Below, piece by piece: positions 1 to 7,427 of a stretch of 44,196 bases of DNA. The notes under the pieces are model-generated. The model did no database searches. It worked only from the letters and a program-made list of their open reading frames with translations, and had not been told where the DNA came from. This stretch comes from Bordetella parapertussis. GTDB lineage: Bacteria; Pseudomonadota; Gammaproteobacteria; Burkholderiales; Burkholderiaceae_B. The DNA is taken from assembly GCA_945911685.1 (NCBI GenBank), contig CAMEAW010000009.1, forward strand, positions 1 through 44,196, written 5' to 3'. The position numbers and the translations under genes were made by a program. Numbering within the stretch: the first letter of the stretch is position 1; the number at the start of each line of letters is the position of its first letter.

Positions 1-70
1 CGACGAGGACGTAAATCGCCCCCATCGCCAGGCCGCCCGACAGCACCTGGATCAGGTTGCCGAGCTCCAT
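1..70 (-). CDS. livH: Branched-chain amino acid-type ABC permease LivH, N-terminal fragment
   Basis: The first 23 codons of a gene running off the left edge encode MELGNLIQVLSGGLAMGAIY followed by VLV, the usual opening of LivH-type inner-membrane permeases of the HAAT family. The ATG at 70 lies one base after the stop codon of the upstream periplasmic receptor, so the two are almost certainly translated together. LivH would form the membrane channel with LivM. The rest of the transporter (livM, livG, livF) should lie outside the window. Too little is visible to judge substrate. Confidence rests on the N-terminal motif plus the neighbour. Confidence 0.75.
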   Translation of the reverse strand, partial: MELGNLIQVLSGGLAMGAIYVLV

Positions 71-71
71 C

Positions 72-1214
72 TTAGTATTTCAAACGGGTCACAACACCAT
101 TTTTCCAGACGCCTAAGAAGACGTTTTCGTAGTCAAGGCATTCGTGATCCGTTGCGCTAAAGGGTTTGGCAGGTGTTGCCGAAACCGCTTCAATGCCAGA
201 GATTTTTTCAATGGCGTTGCGAATGGCTTCAGGGTCTGCTTTGCCGACCTGATTAACGGCTTTAAAGACGATTTGCGCAGCGTCGTACCCTAACGAGGTC
301 ACGACAGGCCAACGATATTCTTTACCGTATTCTTTTTGCATCCGCTCGTCAAAACTTTTAGCGCGCGCCGTGCCGACATCAAGTGCCTGGCCCATCACAG
401 TGCCTTCGATGGCGTCTTTGCCAACAATCTCAAGAACCTTTTGTGAGGACAGACCCCAGTTACCCGCTACAACAGGCTTGTAGTTGATGCGTGGCATCGG
501 GCGGAAAGGCAACTCAAACGACTCATGGAAATTCAAGACCAGTTCAGCTTTAGCATCACGCAGTTTGACCATCTGTGGGGTCAGGTCGTTGACGCCTGGC
601 GCTGCGGCTTCAATCGCGACTAATTCAACGCCACGCTTTTTGAGACCCTCTTGAATCTCTTTGGCGGCAAAGTTGCCATAGCCGGTTGTTGAGTGAACGA
701 GGCCAATGCGCTTGAAGGTTTTTGCGCCCCAGTCAAGCATCTGATCGATTTGAAATTTTTCGACCATCGAGCATCTGAAAATATAGCTAGGCTTTTCGTT
801 AATGAATTGGGTGGTGATGTTGGTGGCAATGCCAGGGCCCGCCATTAAGGGGATACCCGCTTTTTGCAAGATCGGTGCCATCGCCAAAACGTTGCCGCTG
901 CTGACCGTACCGATGACGACAGGGACTTTATCGTTTTGGATCAAGCGCTGCGTGAGCGATACCGCACGTTGTGGATTGGCTTCGTCGTCATAGACGACCA
1001 GTTCAATTTTTGTCTTGCCACCGGCTGCTTGATAATCTTTGAGTGCAAGCTTGATACCCTGTAGGTACGACTCGCCAAAGTCAACGATCGCGGGTGGGCC
1101 GCTCAGCCCTTGGATAACACCCACTTTGACTTGCGCAAGCGACGTGGCGGCGCAGGTGATAAATGCTGAGGCGAGTGCGACTTGCCAGATGCTGCGTTTG
1201 AAGGCTGTTTTCAT
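72..1214 (-). CDS. Periplasmic substrate-binding protein of a Liv-type ABC transporter
   Basis: This 380-residue protein has a cleavable signal peptide (basic MKTAFKRS, hydrophobic core to about residue 25, Ala-Gln at the likely cut) and the periplasmic binding protein type 1 fold of the LivJ/branched-chain amino acid receptor family (VKVGVIQGLSGPPAIVD start, later GTVSSGNVLAMAPILQKAGI). It captures solute in the periplasm and delivers it to LivHM. A good ribosome site (GGAGAC) precedes the ATG. It is followed after 1 bp by livH and preceded, 91 bp upstream, by an enoyl-CoA hydratase in the same direction. Given the linked acyl-CoA ligase, thiolase and hydratase, the ligand is more likely an aromatic or aliphatic acid than leucine; that is inference. 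Members of this family cannot be assigned a ligand from sequence alone. Confidence 0.9.
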   Translation of the reverse strand: MKTAFKRSIWQVALASAFITCAATSLAQVKVGVIQGLSGPPAIVDFGESYLQGIKLALKDYQAAGGKTKIELVVYDDEANPQRAVSLTQRLIQNDKVPVVIGTVSSGNVLAMAPILQKAGIPLMAGPGIATNITTQFINEKPSYIFRCSMVEKFQIDQMLDWGAKTFKRIGLVHSTTGYGNFAAKEIQEGLKKRGVELVAIEAAAPGVNDLTPQMVKLRDAKAELVLNFHESFELPFRPMPRINYKPVVAGNWGLSSQKVLEIVGKDAIEGTVMGQALDVGTARAKSFDERMQKEYGKEYRWPVVTSLGYDAAQIVFKAVNQVGKADPEAIRNAIEKISGIEAVSATPAKPFSATDHECLDYENVFLGVWKNGVVTRLKY

Positions 1215-1305
1215 GTCTTTGTCTCCGGATTGATATCTTGTTTTTCGTTTATCAGGCCTGCTGCTTGGGCAAAACTCTACTACGGTTTTTTACAAATACA
1301 TACCC

Positions 1306-2100
1306 CTAATTACCCTTAAACTTAGCCTCGCGACGCTCTTTGAACGAGGCAACGCCTTCTTCAAGGTCTGCAGTAAAGGCCACATCTCTGAACGAACGCG
1401 ACTCCCATTTCAAGGCCTCGTCCATATGCATACCCATTGAGCGGCGTACCACTTCTTTGGCAAAGCGGTGCGACAAAGGCGCACGCGTCGCGAGCATGGC
1501 AGCGTAATCCAAGGTCTTTTGCAGCAAATCAGCCTGTGGGTAAATGCGATTGACTAGACCAATGCGGTACGCATGTTCGGCATCAACACGTTCGCCCGAG
1601 AGGATGATCTCCATGGCGTGGCCCATGCCGATAATTTGGGGTAACCGAATGAGCCCGCCATCGCAGGCATGAAAGCCCCATTTGGAGTCTTGCAGGGCAA
1701 ACTCAGCGTTGGGTGAGCAAAAGCGCAGATCGCAGGCCAGCGACAATTCAAAGCCTCCCGAAATCGCAAAACCGTTCACGGCGGCGACAATCGGTTTGTC
1801 GATATCAAGGTTGCGCGTGATGCCGCCAATGCCCGGGCCGTTGGTATATTTTTTACGAAACTCTTGCGCGGGCGCTCGGGCAAAATCCATGGTGTAGGTT
1901 TTTAAGTCTGCGCCTGCGCAAAAGGCTTTGTCGCCTGCGCCGGTGATGACCGCAGCGCGCGCCGACTCATCATTATCAAACTCGTGCCACGCGGCCACTA
2001 GGTCGTCGTTGGCTTCAAACGTTAACGAATTCATTTTGTCGGCGCGGTTGATGGTGATCAGTCGCACAGCGCCGTGCTTTTCATAGGTAATATCAGACAT
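1306..2100 (-). CDS. Enoyl-CoA hydratase/isomerase (crotonase) family protein
   Basis: The 264-residue protein is a full-length crotonase-fold enzyme, which normally hydrates or isomerises an enoyl-CoA. The first oxyanion-hole segment AFCAGADLKTY is at about residues 59-69, and the second (GFAISGGFELSLACDLRF) is near 110-127. The place where classical hydratases carry the first catalytic Glu in a Pro-Glu pair reads Gln-Asp here (D138), so the reaction may differ from simple 2-enoyl hydration. The start codon overlaps the end of the DUF35 gene by 8 bp, indicating translational coupling. It belongs to the catabolic operon with thiolase and ligase. Family assignment is firm; the substrate is unknown. 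Confidence 0.9.
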   Translation of the reverse strand: MSDITYEKHGAVRLITINRADKMNSLTFEANDDLVAAWHEFDNDESARAAVITGAGDKAFCAGADLKTYTMDFARAPAQEFRKKYTNGPGIGGITRNLDIDKPIVAAVNGFAISGGFELSLACDLRFCSPNAEFALQDSKWGFHACDGGLIRLPQIIGMGHAMEIILSGERVDAEHAYRIGLVNRIYPQADLLQKTLDYAAMLATRAPLSHRFAKEVVRRSMGMHMDEALKWESRSFRDVAFTADLEEGVASFKERREAKFKGN

Positions 2101-2461
2101 TCTTTTGCACTCGAAAGGTGGGTGTGACGGGGCCTGTGGGCTCGGTCACGGTGGTGGGTACGGCAACCACACGGTCGCCCAACTGATCGCCGTCTTCGGG
2201 CAAAAACCGACCGGTGACCCGAAAGCCGTTATCCAGGTCAAAGACGCCAACGTAATACATACCATCGGCCTTGAAACGTAAAGGCGGTTTACGCACAGCG
2301 GTCCAGCTCACGAGCTTACCAATGCCAGTAATTTGAACTGGGTTCATCTCGCTAGCCAAGCATTTCGCGCAGGTGTTGATGCATGCTGCATCCAAGGTAC
2401 CGCATTTGGCGCATTGGTGAAACGTCAGCATTTCTGGCTTAAAAAGAGTTGAATTCGACAT
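2093..2461 (-). CDS. DUF35 / Zn-ribbon OB-fold protein, probable thiolase partner subunit
   Basis: The 122-residue protein has an N-terminal zinc ribbon with cysteines C17, C20, C31 and C34 (pattern CxxC...CxxC), followed by an OB-fold (GIGKLVSWTAVRKPPLRF onward), the signature of the DUF35 family. DUF35 proteins are known to form heteromers with thiolase-like enzymes, for example the steroid aldolase Ltp2-ChsH2 and the BbsA-BbsB thiolase of toluene degradation, where they help bind acyl-CoA. The gene lies 2 bp after the thiolase and overlaps the hydratase by 8 bp, exactly as expected for such a subunit. It is inferred to be the non-catalytic partner of the neighbouring thiolase. Confidence 0.88.
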   Translation of the reverse strand: MSNSTLFKPEMLTFHQCAKCGTLDAACINTCAKCLASEMNPVQITGIGKLVSWTAVRKPPLRFKADGMYYVGVFDLDNGFRVTGRFLPEDGDQLGDRVVAVPTTVTEPTGPVTPTFRVQKNV

Positions 2462-2463
2462 GA

Positions 2464-3624
2464 TTAATCGCGCCCTAAAATGTTGACAGTGCAGGCAACA
2501 CCGGTACCGCCCAGGTTATGCGTCATGCCGATGCGCGCATTGGCGACTTGATTGGTATGCTCGCCTCGCAACTGTTTGACCACTTCGTAGATTTGACCAA
2601 TACCGGTTGCGCCCACGGGATGCCCCTTGGCCAGCAAACCACCGCTTGGGTTTATGGCGACATCACCTTGCATACCGGTGCGGCCTTCGGTGGCCCATTT
2701 GCCACCCAGGCCACGGGGCACCAGGCCTAGGTCTTCGCTGTCGATAATCTCTGCGATCGAAAAGCAATCATGCAGTTCACAGACGTCGATGTCTTTAGCT
2801 TTGAGCCCCGATTGCTCGTAGGCCTTTTGTGCGGCGGTGACGGTGGCTTCAAACGAACACAGGTCGGGGTGATTGGCGATGCGGGGTGATCCGCTGGTTT
2901 GCGCTGACGCTAACACGCGGATTTTGTTTTGTCGTGCCTGACTAGATAACAAAGGCTCGGCGCACAGCACGATCGCTGCGGCACCGTCGCTTGCAGGACA
3001 GCAGTCAAACATCTGCAAGGGGTCTGCGATCATGGCTGACGCACAAATTTGCTCGAGGGTTAACGAGGCCCCCATTTGTGCCAAGGGGTTCTTCAAACCA
3101 TTGGCTTTGTTTTTGATGACGACTGCCGCGATGTCTTCACGTGTTGTGCCGTACTGATTCGCGTGGATGCGCCAGGCCATGCCAAACAATCCCGGAAACG
3201 TCAGGCCACTGGGACCATCGTTTTCGTTATCCATGGCGCAATTCAAGGCCGAGGTCACTTCAGCGGTTGAGGCGTGAGTCATTTTTTCCACACCCACCAC
3301 CATCACGGCATCGCACATGCCGCTGGCGATCGCGATCCAGGCGTGCCGAAAGGCGATACCGCCTGAGGCGCAGGCGCCTTCGACCTTGGTGCAGGGGATA
3401 TTGCCCAACCCTAAACGCTCGCCCACGATGCCTGCCAAGACCTCTTTGCCGGTTAGTGGACCGCTGATAAAGTTACCTAAATACAAGGCACCGATACGCT
3501 CGCGGTCGATACCCGATTCAACGATGGCACGCGCCGCGGCCTCAACGGCTAACGATTCAATCGGTGTGGCAATATGTTTGCCGAAGGTGGTCGAGCCGAT
3601 ACCCGCTACAAAGACGTCACGCAT
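2464..3624 (-). CDS. Thiolase family protein (SCP-x/acetyl-CoA acetyltransferase-like)
   Basis: The 386-residue thiolase-fold enzyme probably performs thiolytic or retro-aldol cleavage of a CoA thioester. The nucleophilic cysteine lies in EGACASGG (C85), and an active-site histidine lies in AKGHPVGATG (H335). The C-terminal signature HNLGGTGVAC (H369, C378) differs from the CxG motif of classical biosynthetic and degradative thiolases and resembles the lipid-transfer/SCP-x group that works with DUF35 subunits. It sits 2 bp downstream of the acyl-CoA ligase and 2 bp upstream of the DUF35 gene. Whether it acts as thiolase or aldolase cannot be told from sequence. Confidence 0.9.
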   Translation of the reverse strand: MRDVFVAGIGSTTFGKHIATPIESLAVEAAARAIVESGIDRERIGALYLGNFISGPLTGKEVLAGIVGERLGLGNIPCTKVEGACASGGIAFRHAWIAIASGMCDAVMVVGVEKMTHASTAEVTSALNCAMDNENDGPSGLTFPGLFGMAWRIHANQYGTTREDIAAVVIKNKANGLKNPLAQMGASLTLEQICASAMIADPLQMFDCCPASDGAAAIVLCAEPLLSSQARQNKIRVLASAQTSGSPRIANHPDLCSFEATVTAAQKAYEQSGLKAKDIDVCELHDCFSIAEIIDSEDLGLVPRGLGGKWATEGRTGMQGDVAINPSGGLLAKGHPVGATGIGQIYEVVKQLRGEHTNQVANARIGMTHNLGGTGVACTVNILGRD

Positions 3625-3626
3625 GA

Positions 3627-5150
3627 TTATTTTCCTTTGGCGAGTTGCTTGCGCAGCTCAGTTTTAAGAATTTTTCCGTAATTGTTTTTGGGCAAATCGT
3701 CGCTGAAGAAATATTCGCGTGGGCGCTTGAATCGCGCCATGTTGTCCAAGCACAAGGTATCCATTTCGTCAGTCGTGATCGTCATGCCAGGCTTGACCAC
3801 GACAAAGGCAACGGGCTCTTCGCCTAGATCTGGCTCTTCGCGACCCACCACCGACACCTCTGCTAGGGCAGGGTGACGTAACAAGACCTCTTCGATTTCG
3901 CGTGGATAAATATTTGAACCACCACGAATGATCATATCTTTTGAGCGATCGCGCAGTGTCAGATAACCTTTCGCATCCATGGTGCCGATGTCACCCGTCC
4001 AGAGCCAGCCGTCTTTGATGGCTAACGCCGTGGCTTTGGGGTTGTTCCAGTAGCCCAGCATGCGGGTGTCACTGCGCGACACCACTTCACCCAGTTCACC
4101 CGGGGGCAACTCTTTACCGTCTTCACCGACGACACGCACTTCAACGCCGGTACGCGCCGTGCCGCAAGACGCTAAGCGCGCCATGTGGTCGTCATCAAGC
4201 GGCCCTTCGTGATCCATTTTTGACAGCGCAGTCATGGTCATGGGGCTTTCGCCTTGCCCGTAAATCTGTACCAACCGCGGGCCAAGTAAATCGAGTGTTT
4301 GCACCAAGTCGCTCACATACATCGGGCCACCACCGTAAAACACGGTGAGCAGATTGCCCGCGGGGTTCTTGATGCCCCCAGCCGAGCGAATCATGCGCGA
4401 CAGCATCGTGGGCGCAGCAAACAAGGTGACATCTGGATGCTGTTGCAAGGCTTCAAAGACCAGATCGGTGCTGAAGCTCTCTTCAATCACTTGGTGACCA
4501 CCACCAAATAAATGCGGCAGGGCATAGAGGCCAGCGCCATGCGAAAGCGGTGCGACATGCAACATGGTTTGACCGGGTCGTACGCAATCGACATCGGCAC
4601 CGTATTGCAAGCTCATGGTGATCAGGTTGCGGTGCGACAGCATCGCGCCTTTGGGGACGCCGGTCGTGCCACTGGTATAAAAAATCCAGGCAAGATCATC
4701 GGGTAGCAGCGAGGCGCAAGGCACGGGTTTCGAGCGCACATAGCCTTCGTAGGCGTCGTCGTCGACCACAATGATCTGTCGTTGACCTGGCAGATCAGCA
4801 AGTGCTTCGGCCAACCCTGCATACAAAGAGGCGCTGGTGAAAATCACAGCGGCACCAGAATCTAAGGTAATCGGTTTGACTTCGCGCGGATGCAGTTTTG
4901 CGTTCACTGGTACCGCGCAGAGCCCTGCGGTCCAGGTGGCAAACAGCACCTCGATAAACGCGTTGCGGTTTTCCATGCACAGGATCACGCGCGCGCCGGG
5001 CGCAAGATGCAGGGTGTTCAGCAAGCCACCGGCCAAACCATGCACACGTTGTGCCAGCTGGCCATAGGAGAGTGTTTGTTTGCCGCACGTCAAGGCGCGA
5101 AGCTCAGGATGACTGAGTGCGCGCGTCAGGAATGATTTTGCAATGTTCAT
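3627..5150 (-). CDS. AMP-dependent acyl-CoA synthetase/ligase
   Basis: The 507-residue member of the ANL superfamily activates a carboxylic acid to its CoA thioester with ATP. The P-loop-like motif IFYTSGTTGVPKGAMLSH is near residues 156-173, the motif GYWNNPKATALAIKDGWLWT leads into GDIG near 390, and the C-terminal catalytic lysine lies in NNYGKILKTEL. The closest look is to medium/long-chain fatty acid or aromatic acid CoA ligases. It is the promoter-proximal gene of a six-gene minus-strand operon (ligase, thiolase, DUF35, crotonase, receptor, livH). The 297 bp upstream hold no convincing gene; they contain the opposing minCDE terminator region. Confidence 0.9.
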   Translation of the reverse strand: MNIAKSFLTRALSHPELRALTCGKQTLSYGQLAQRVHGLAGGLLNTLHLAPGARVILCMENRNAFIEVLFATWTAGLCAVPVNAKLHPREVKPITLDSGAAVIFTSASLYAGLAEALADLPGQRQIIVVDDDAYEGYVRSKPVPCASLLPDDLAWIFYTSGTTGVPKGAMLSHRNLITMSLQYGADVDCVRPGQTMLHVAPLSHGAGLYALPHLFGGGHQVIEESFSTDLVFEALQQHPDVTLFAAPTMLSRMIRSAGGIKNPAGNLLTVFYGGGPMYVSDLVQTLDLLGPRLVQIYGQGESPMTMTALSKMDHEGPLDDDHMARLASCGTARTGVEVRVVGEDGKELPPGELGEVVSRSDTRMLGYWNNPKATALAIKDGWLWTGDIGTMDAKGYLTLRDRSKDMIIRGGSNIYPREIEEVLLRHPALAEVSVVGREEPDLGEEPVAFVVVKPGMTITTDEMDTLCLDNMARFKRPREYFFSDDLPKNNYGKILKTELRKQLAKGK

Positions 5151-5361
5151 CAGACTTTTTAATTATTTTGAAAAGTTCAGATTAGAGGGTTGTCACCTCG
5201 GATGATCATATCGCAAAAAAAGAGATTGCCTGTTTGTTGTTGTTTGTCGCCGAGATGGCGAAGTGGGGGGAGCGCGCGAATTAGCCTCGACTCTAAAAAG
5301 AAGTCAGCCAAAAGTTTTTCAGTGCGTTCAGCACAAACTTAATGGTTCGACTAAGCTGTAT

Positions 5362-5402
5362 AAAAACCCCAAAACATTGAACGAGTACTCAACGTTTTGG
5401 GG
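5362..5402 (-). terminator. Intrinsic terminator of the minCDE operon
   Basis: Read on the minus strand, a 14-bp stem (arm 5389-5402, arm 5367-5380, one G-T wobble) encloses an 8-base loop and is followed by TTTTTAT at 5366-5360. The stem begins CCCCAAAACGTTGA. It lies 46 bp past the minE stop codon, which is the expected place. No comparable T-run follows on the plus strand, so it acts mainly on the min transcript. Confidence 0.9.
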
Positions 5403-5447
5403 CTTGGTCACTGTTCTGCGCTTACGGGGACGCTGGTCAGTGTGCCC

Positions 5448-5705
5448 TTACCGCTGCGGCATTTCGATTTTGACTTCAAGCACTTCAAGGCTATCTTGTC
5501 GTTCGAGACTGACCTTGATGTCTTCGGGATTGATTTTGACGTACTTAGAAATGACTGCAATCAGTTCGCGTTGCAGTGCTGGTAGGTAGTCGGGTGTTGC
5601 ACTATGCCCACCGCGTTCGTGGGCCAAAATAATCTGCAGGCGCTCTTTGGCAACGCTGGCGGTCTTTTTTTTCTCGCCAAGCAAAAAAGACAGAAAAGAC
5701 ATCAT
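5448..5705 (-). CDS. minE: Cell division topological specificity factor MinE
   Basis: The 85-residue protein is of normal MinE length. The N-terminal amphipathic membrane-binding segment [20 protein letters not shown] is followed by the anti-MinCD helix ([11 protein letters not shown]) and the C-terminal dimerising topology domain ([15 protein letters not shown] onward). MinE displaces MinD from the membrane and drives pole-to-pole oscillation, so that the Z-ring forms at midcell. Its ATG overlaps the minD stop by 4 bases (ATGA), giving translational coupling. A second in-frame ATG follows immediately. It is the last gene before the intrinsic terminator. Confidence 0.97.
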   Translation of the reverse strand: MMSFLSFLLGEKKKTASVAKERLQIILAHERGGHSATPDYLPALQRELIAVISKYVKINPEDIKVSLERQDSLEVLEVKIEMPQR

Positions 5706-6517
5706 TTGCCTCCAAACAGGCGCTTAAAGAGGCCTGGCTTTTCGTAGTCGACAAAACGTAGTGGTTTTTCTTCGCCCAGATAACGTGCGACCACATCTTG
5801 ATACGCTTCAGAGACGTCGGTGTCTTTGAGGTGAATCGCAGGCAAGCCTTGATTTGAAGCTTGCAAAACCGATTCAGACTCGGGGATTACGCCAATCAGT
5901 TTGATGCGCAAGATATCTTCGATATCTTTGAGCGATAACATCTCGCCGTCTTCAACGCGCTTGGGGTTGTAGCGGGTGAGTAGCAGGTATTCTTTGATCG
6001 GCTCATCCGCCTCGATGGCGCGACGCGATTTTGAAGCCAAAATACCCAAGATTCGATCCGAGTCGCGTACCGAAGACACTTCGGGGTTTGTGACGACTAG
6101 CGCGTCATCGGCGAAATAAGCCGCTAACAAGGCGCCTGTTTCAATACCCGCTGGTGAATCACACACAATGTAATCAAAGCCCATTTCTTTGAGGTCGTTG
6201 ATGACCTTCTCGACGCCCTCTTGTGACAGCGCATCTTTGTCGCGTGTTTGCGAGGCGGGCAAAACAAACAAGTTGTCGCAGTTTTTATCTTTGATCAAGG
6301 CCTGATTGAGCGTGGCTTCGCCTTGAATCACATTGACAAAGTCATAGACCACGCGCCGCTCGCAGCCCATGATCAAGTCAAGATTGCGTAAGCCCACATC
6401 AAAATCGATCACGGCAGTTTTAAAGCCACGTAGGGCCAAGCCCGACGAGAAACTGGCGCTGGTGGTGGTCTTGCCGACGCCACCCTTGCCCGAGGTCACC
6501 ACTACGATACGTGTCAT
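5702..6517 (-). CDS. minD: Septum site-determining ATPase MinD
   Basis: The 271-residue ParA/MinD-type ATPase has the deviant Walker A motif [10 protein letters not shown] (residues 9-18) with the signature lysine. A Walker B-like stretch [13 protein letters not shown] lies near 116-128, and a C-terminal amphipathic membrane-targeting helix ends FKRLFGGK. MinD binds the membrane with ATP, recruits MinC and is released by MinE. It lies 39 bp after minC and overlaps minE by 4 bp. Confidence 0.98.
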   Translation of the reverse strand: MTRIVVVTSGKGGVGKTTTSASFSSGLALRGFKTAVIDFDVGLRNLDLIMGCERRVVYDFVNVIQGEATLNQALIKDKNCDNLFVLPASQTRDKDALSQEGVEKVINDLKEMGFDYIVCDSPAGIETGALLAAYFADDALVVTNPEVSSVRDSDRILGILASKSRRAIEADEPIKEYLLLTRYNPKRVEDGEMLSLKDIEDILRIKLIGVIPESESVLQASNQGLPAIHLKDTDVSEAYQDVVARYLGEEKPLRFVDYEKPGLFKRLFGGK

Positions 6518-6556
6518 GACTGACTAACCCTTATATAAGACTGCGATATTGAACGA

Positions 6557-7411
6557 CTATTTTTCAAGTGGCGTCAGATGCAACGCGTCTTTTTGTAGCT
6601 GAATCACGGCTGGGCGTTGATGCAGCTCTGCTGGTAACTTAGCATCAATCACTCGATAAATACCTGCCACAGCAACCAGCTCGGCGTCAAGCGCCGTCGT
6701 AAAGATACGGGCTGCCGTGTCGCCGCGCGCACCCGCCATGGCTTTGCCACGCAGCGGGCCGTAAACATGAATATTGCCATCCGCAATGACTTCGGCGCCG
6801 CGGCTGACCACACCCATCACGATCAAATCACTTTGGCGTGCGTATACCCGCTGACCCGAACGCAAGGGGCCGCGCACCACCATGGTGGGGGCCGCGGCTG
6901 GAACGTCAGTGTTGGTTGTAGCGCTCGTGGCCGTTTTCATGCCCGAAGTCGTCGCGGCTGCTTGATCAGCGCCACCTGCCGCTGCTGCTGCCGGTTGTGC
7001 AGCGCTCGCGGCCCCGTCAGCCGCTGCTGGTGCGGGCACGTTCGCCGTCACCGGCTCGGCCACCGAGGCCGCTGTTTGCGTATCTAAGGCATTGCGCACG
7101 GGGCTAGACGATAAGTCAACCGCGGCAAGCCCGCAGGCCTTGGCTGCTGCTAAGTTATCGCCTTGCGCCACGACGCCAATGACAGGCAGGCGGTGGTCAG
7201 CAAAAGCCTTGAGTAACGGCACCCAGTCAACCACAGCGTCGACCGCACCGGCATCAATGACCACCGGTTCGTTTTCATAAAAAGCACCAGCGTCAGCCAT
7301 GCGTTTTTTAAGCGCCTTGACGAGCGCTTTGGTATCAGCGTGCTGAAGCACCACTCTGATCGCATAGAGCGTGGCACTTTTAAAATCGAGGGGTGAAATT
7401 TCGGTCGTCAT
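6557..7411 (-). CDS. minC: Septum site-determining protein MinC
   Basis: The 284-residue inhibitor of FtsZ polymerisation has an N-terminal MinC domain at about residues 1-110, a long Ala-rich linker (about 115-180), and a C-terminal beta-helix domain that binds MinD (RSGQRVYARQSDLIVMG; GNIHVYGPLRGKAMAGARGD). It is longer than the E. coli protein (about 231 residues) mainly through the linker. It begins 16 bp after the glnS stop with no obvious terminator between, so read-through from glnS is likely. Confidence 0.96.
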   Translation of the reverse strand: MTTEISPLDFKSATLYAIRVVLQHADTKALVKALKKRMADAGAFYENEPVVIDAGAVDAVVDWVPLLKAFADHRLPVIGVVAQGDNLAAAKACGLAAVDLSSSPVRNALDTQTAASVAEPVTANVPAPAAADGAASAAQPAAAAAGGADQAAATTSGMKTATSATTNTDVPAAAPTMVVRGPLRSGQRVYARQSDLIVMGVVSRGAEVIADGNIHVYGPLRGKAMAGARGDTAARIFTTALDAELVAVAGIYRVIDAKLPAELHQRPAVIQLQKDALHLTPLEK

Positions 7412-7427
7412 GGCTAGGAATAATACC

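Noticed and set aside
5263..5589. Plus-strand open frame of 108 codons upstream of and across minE
   Set aside because: It runs through the minCDE terminator and antisense to minE; the translation has no domain character.
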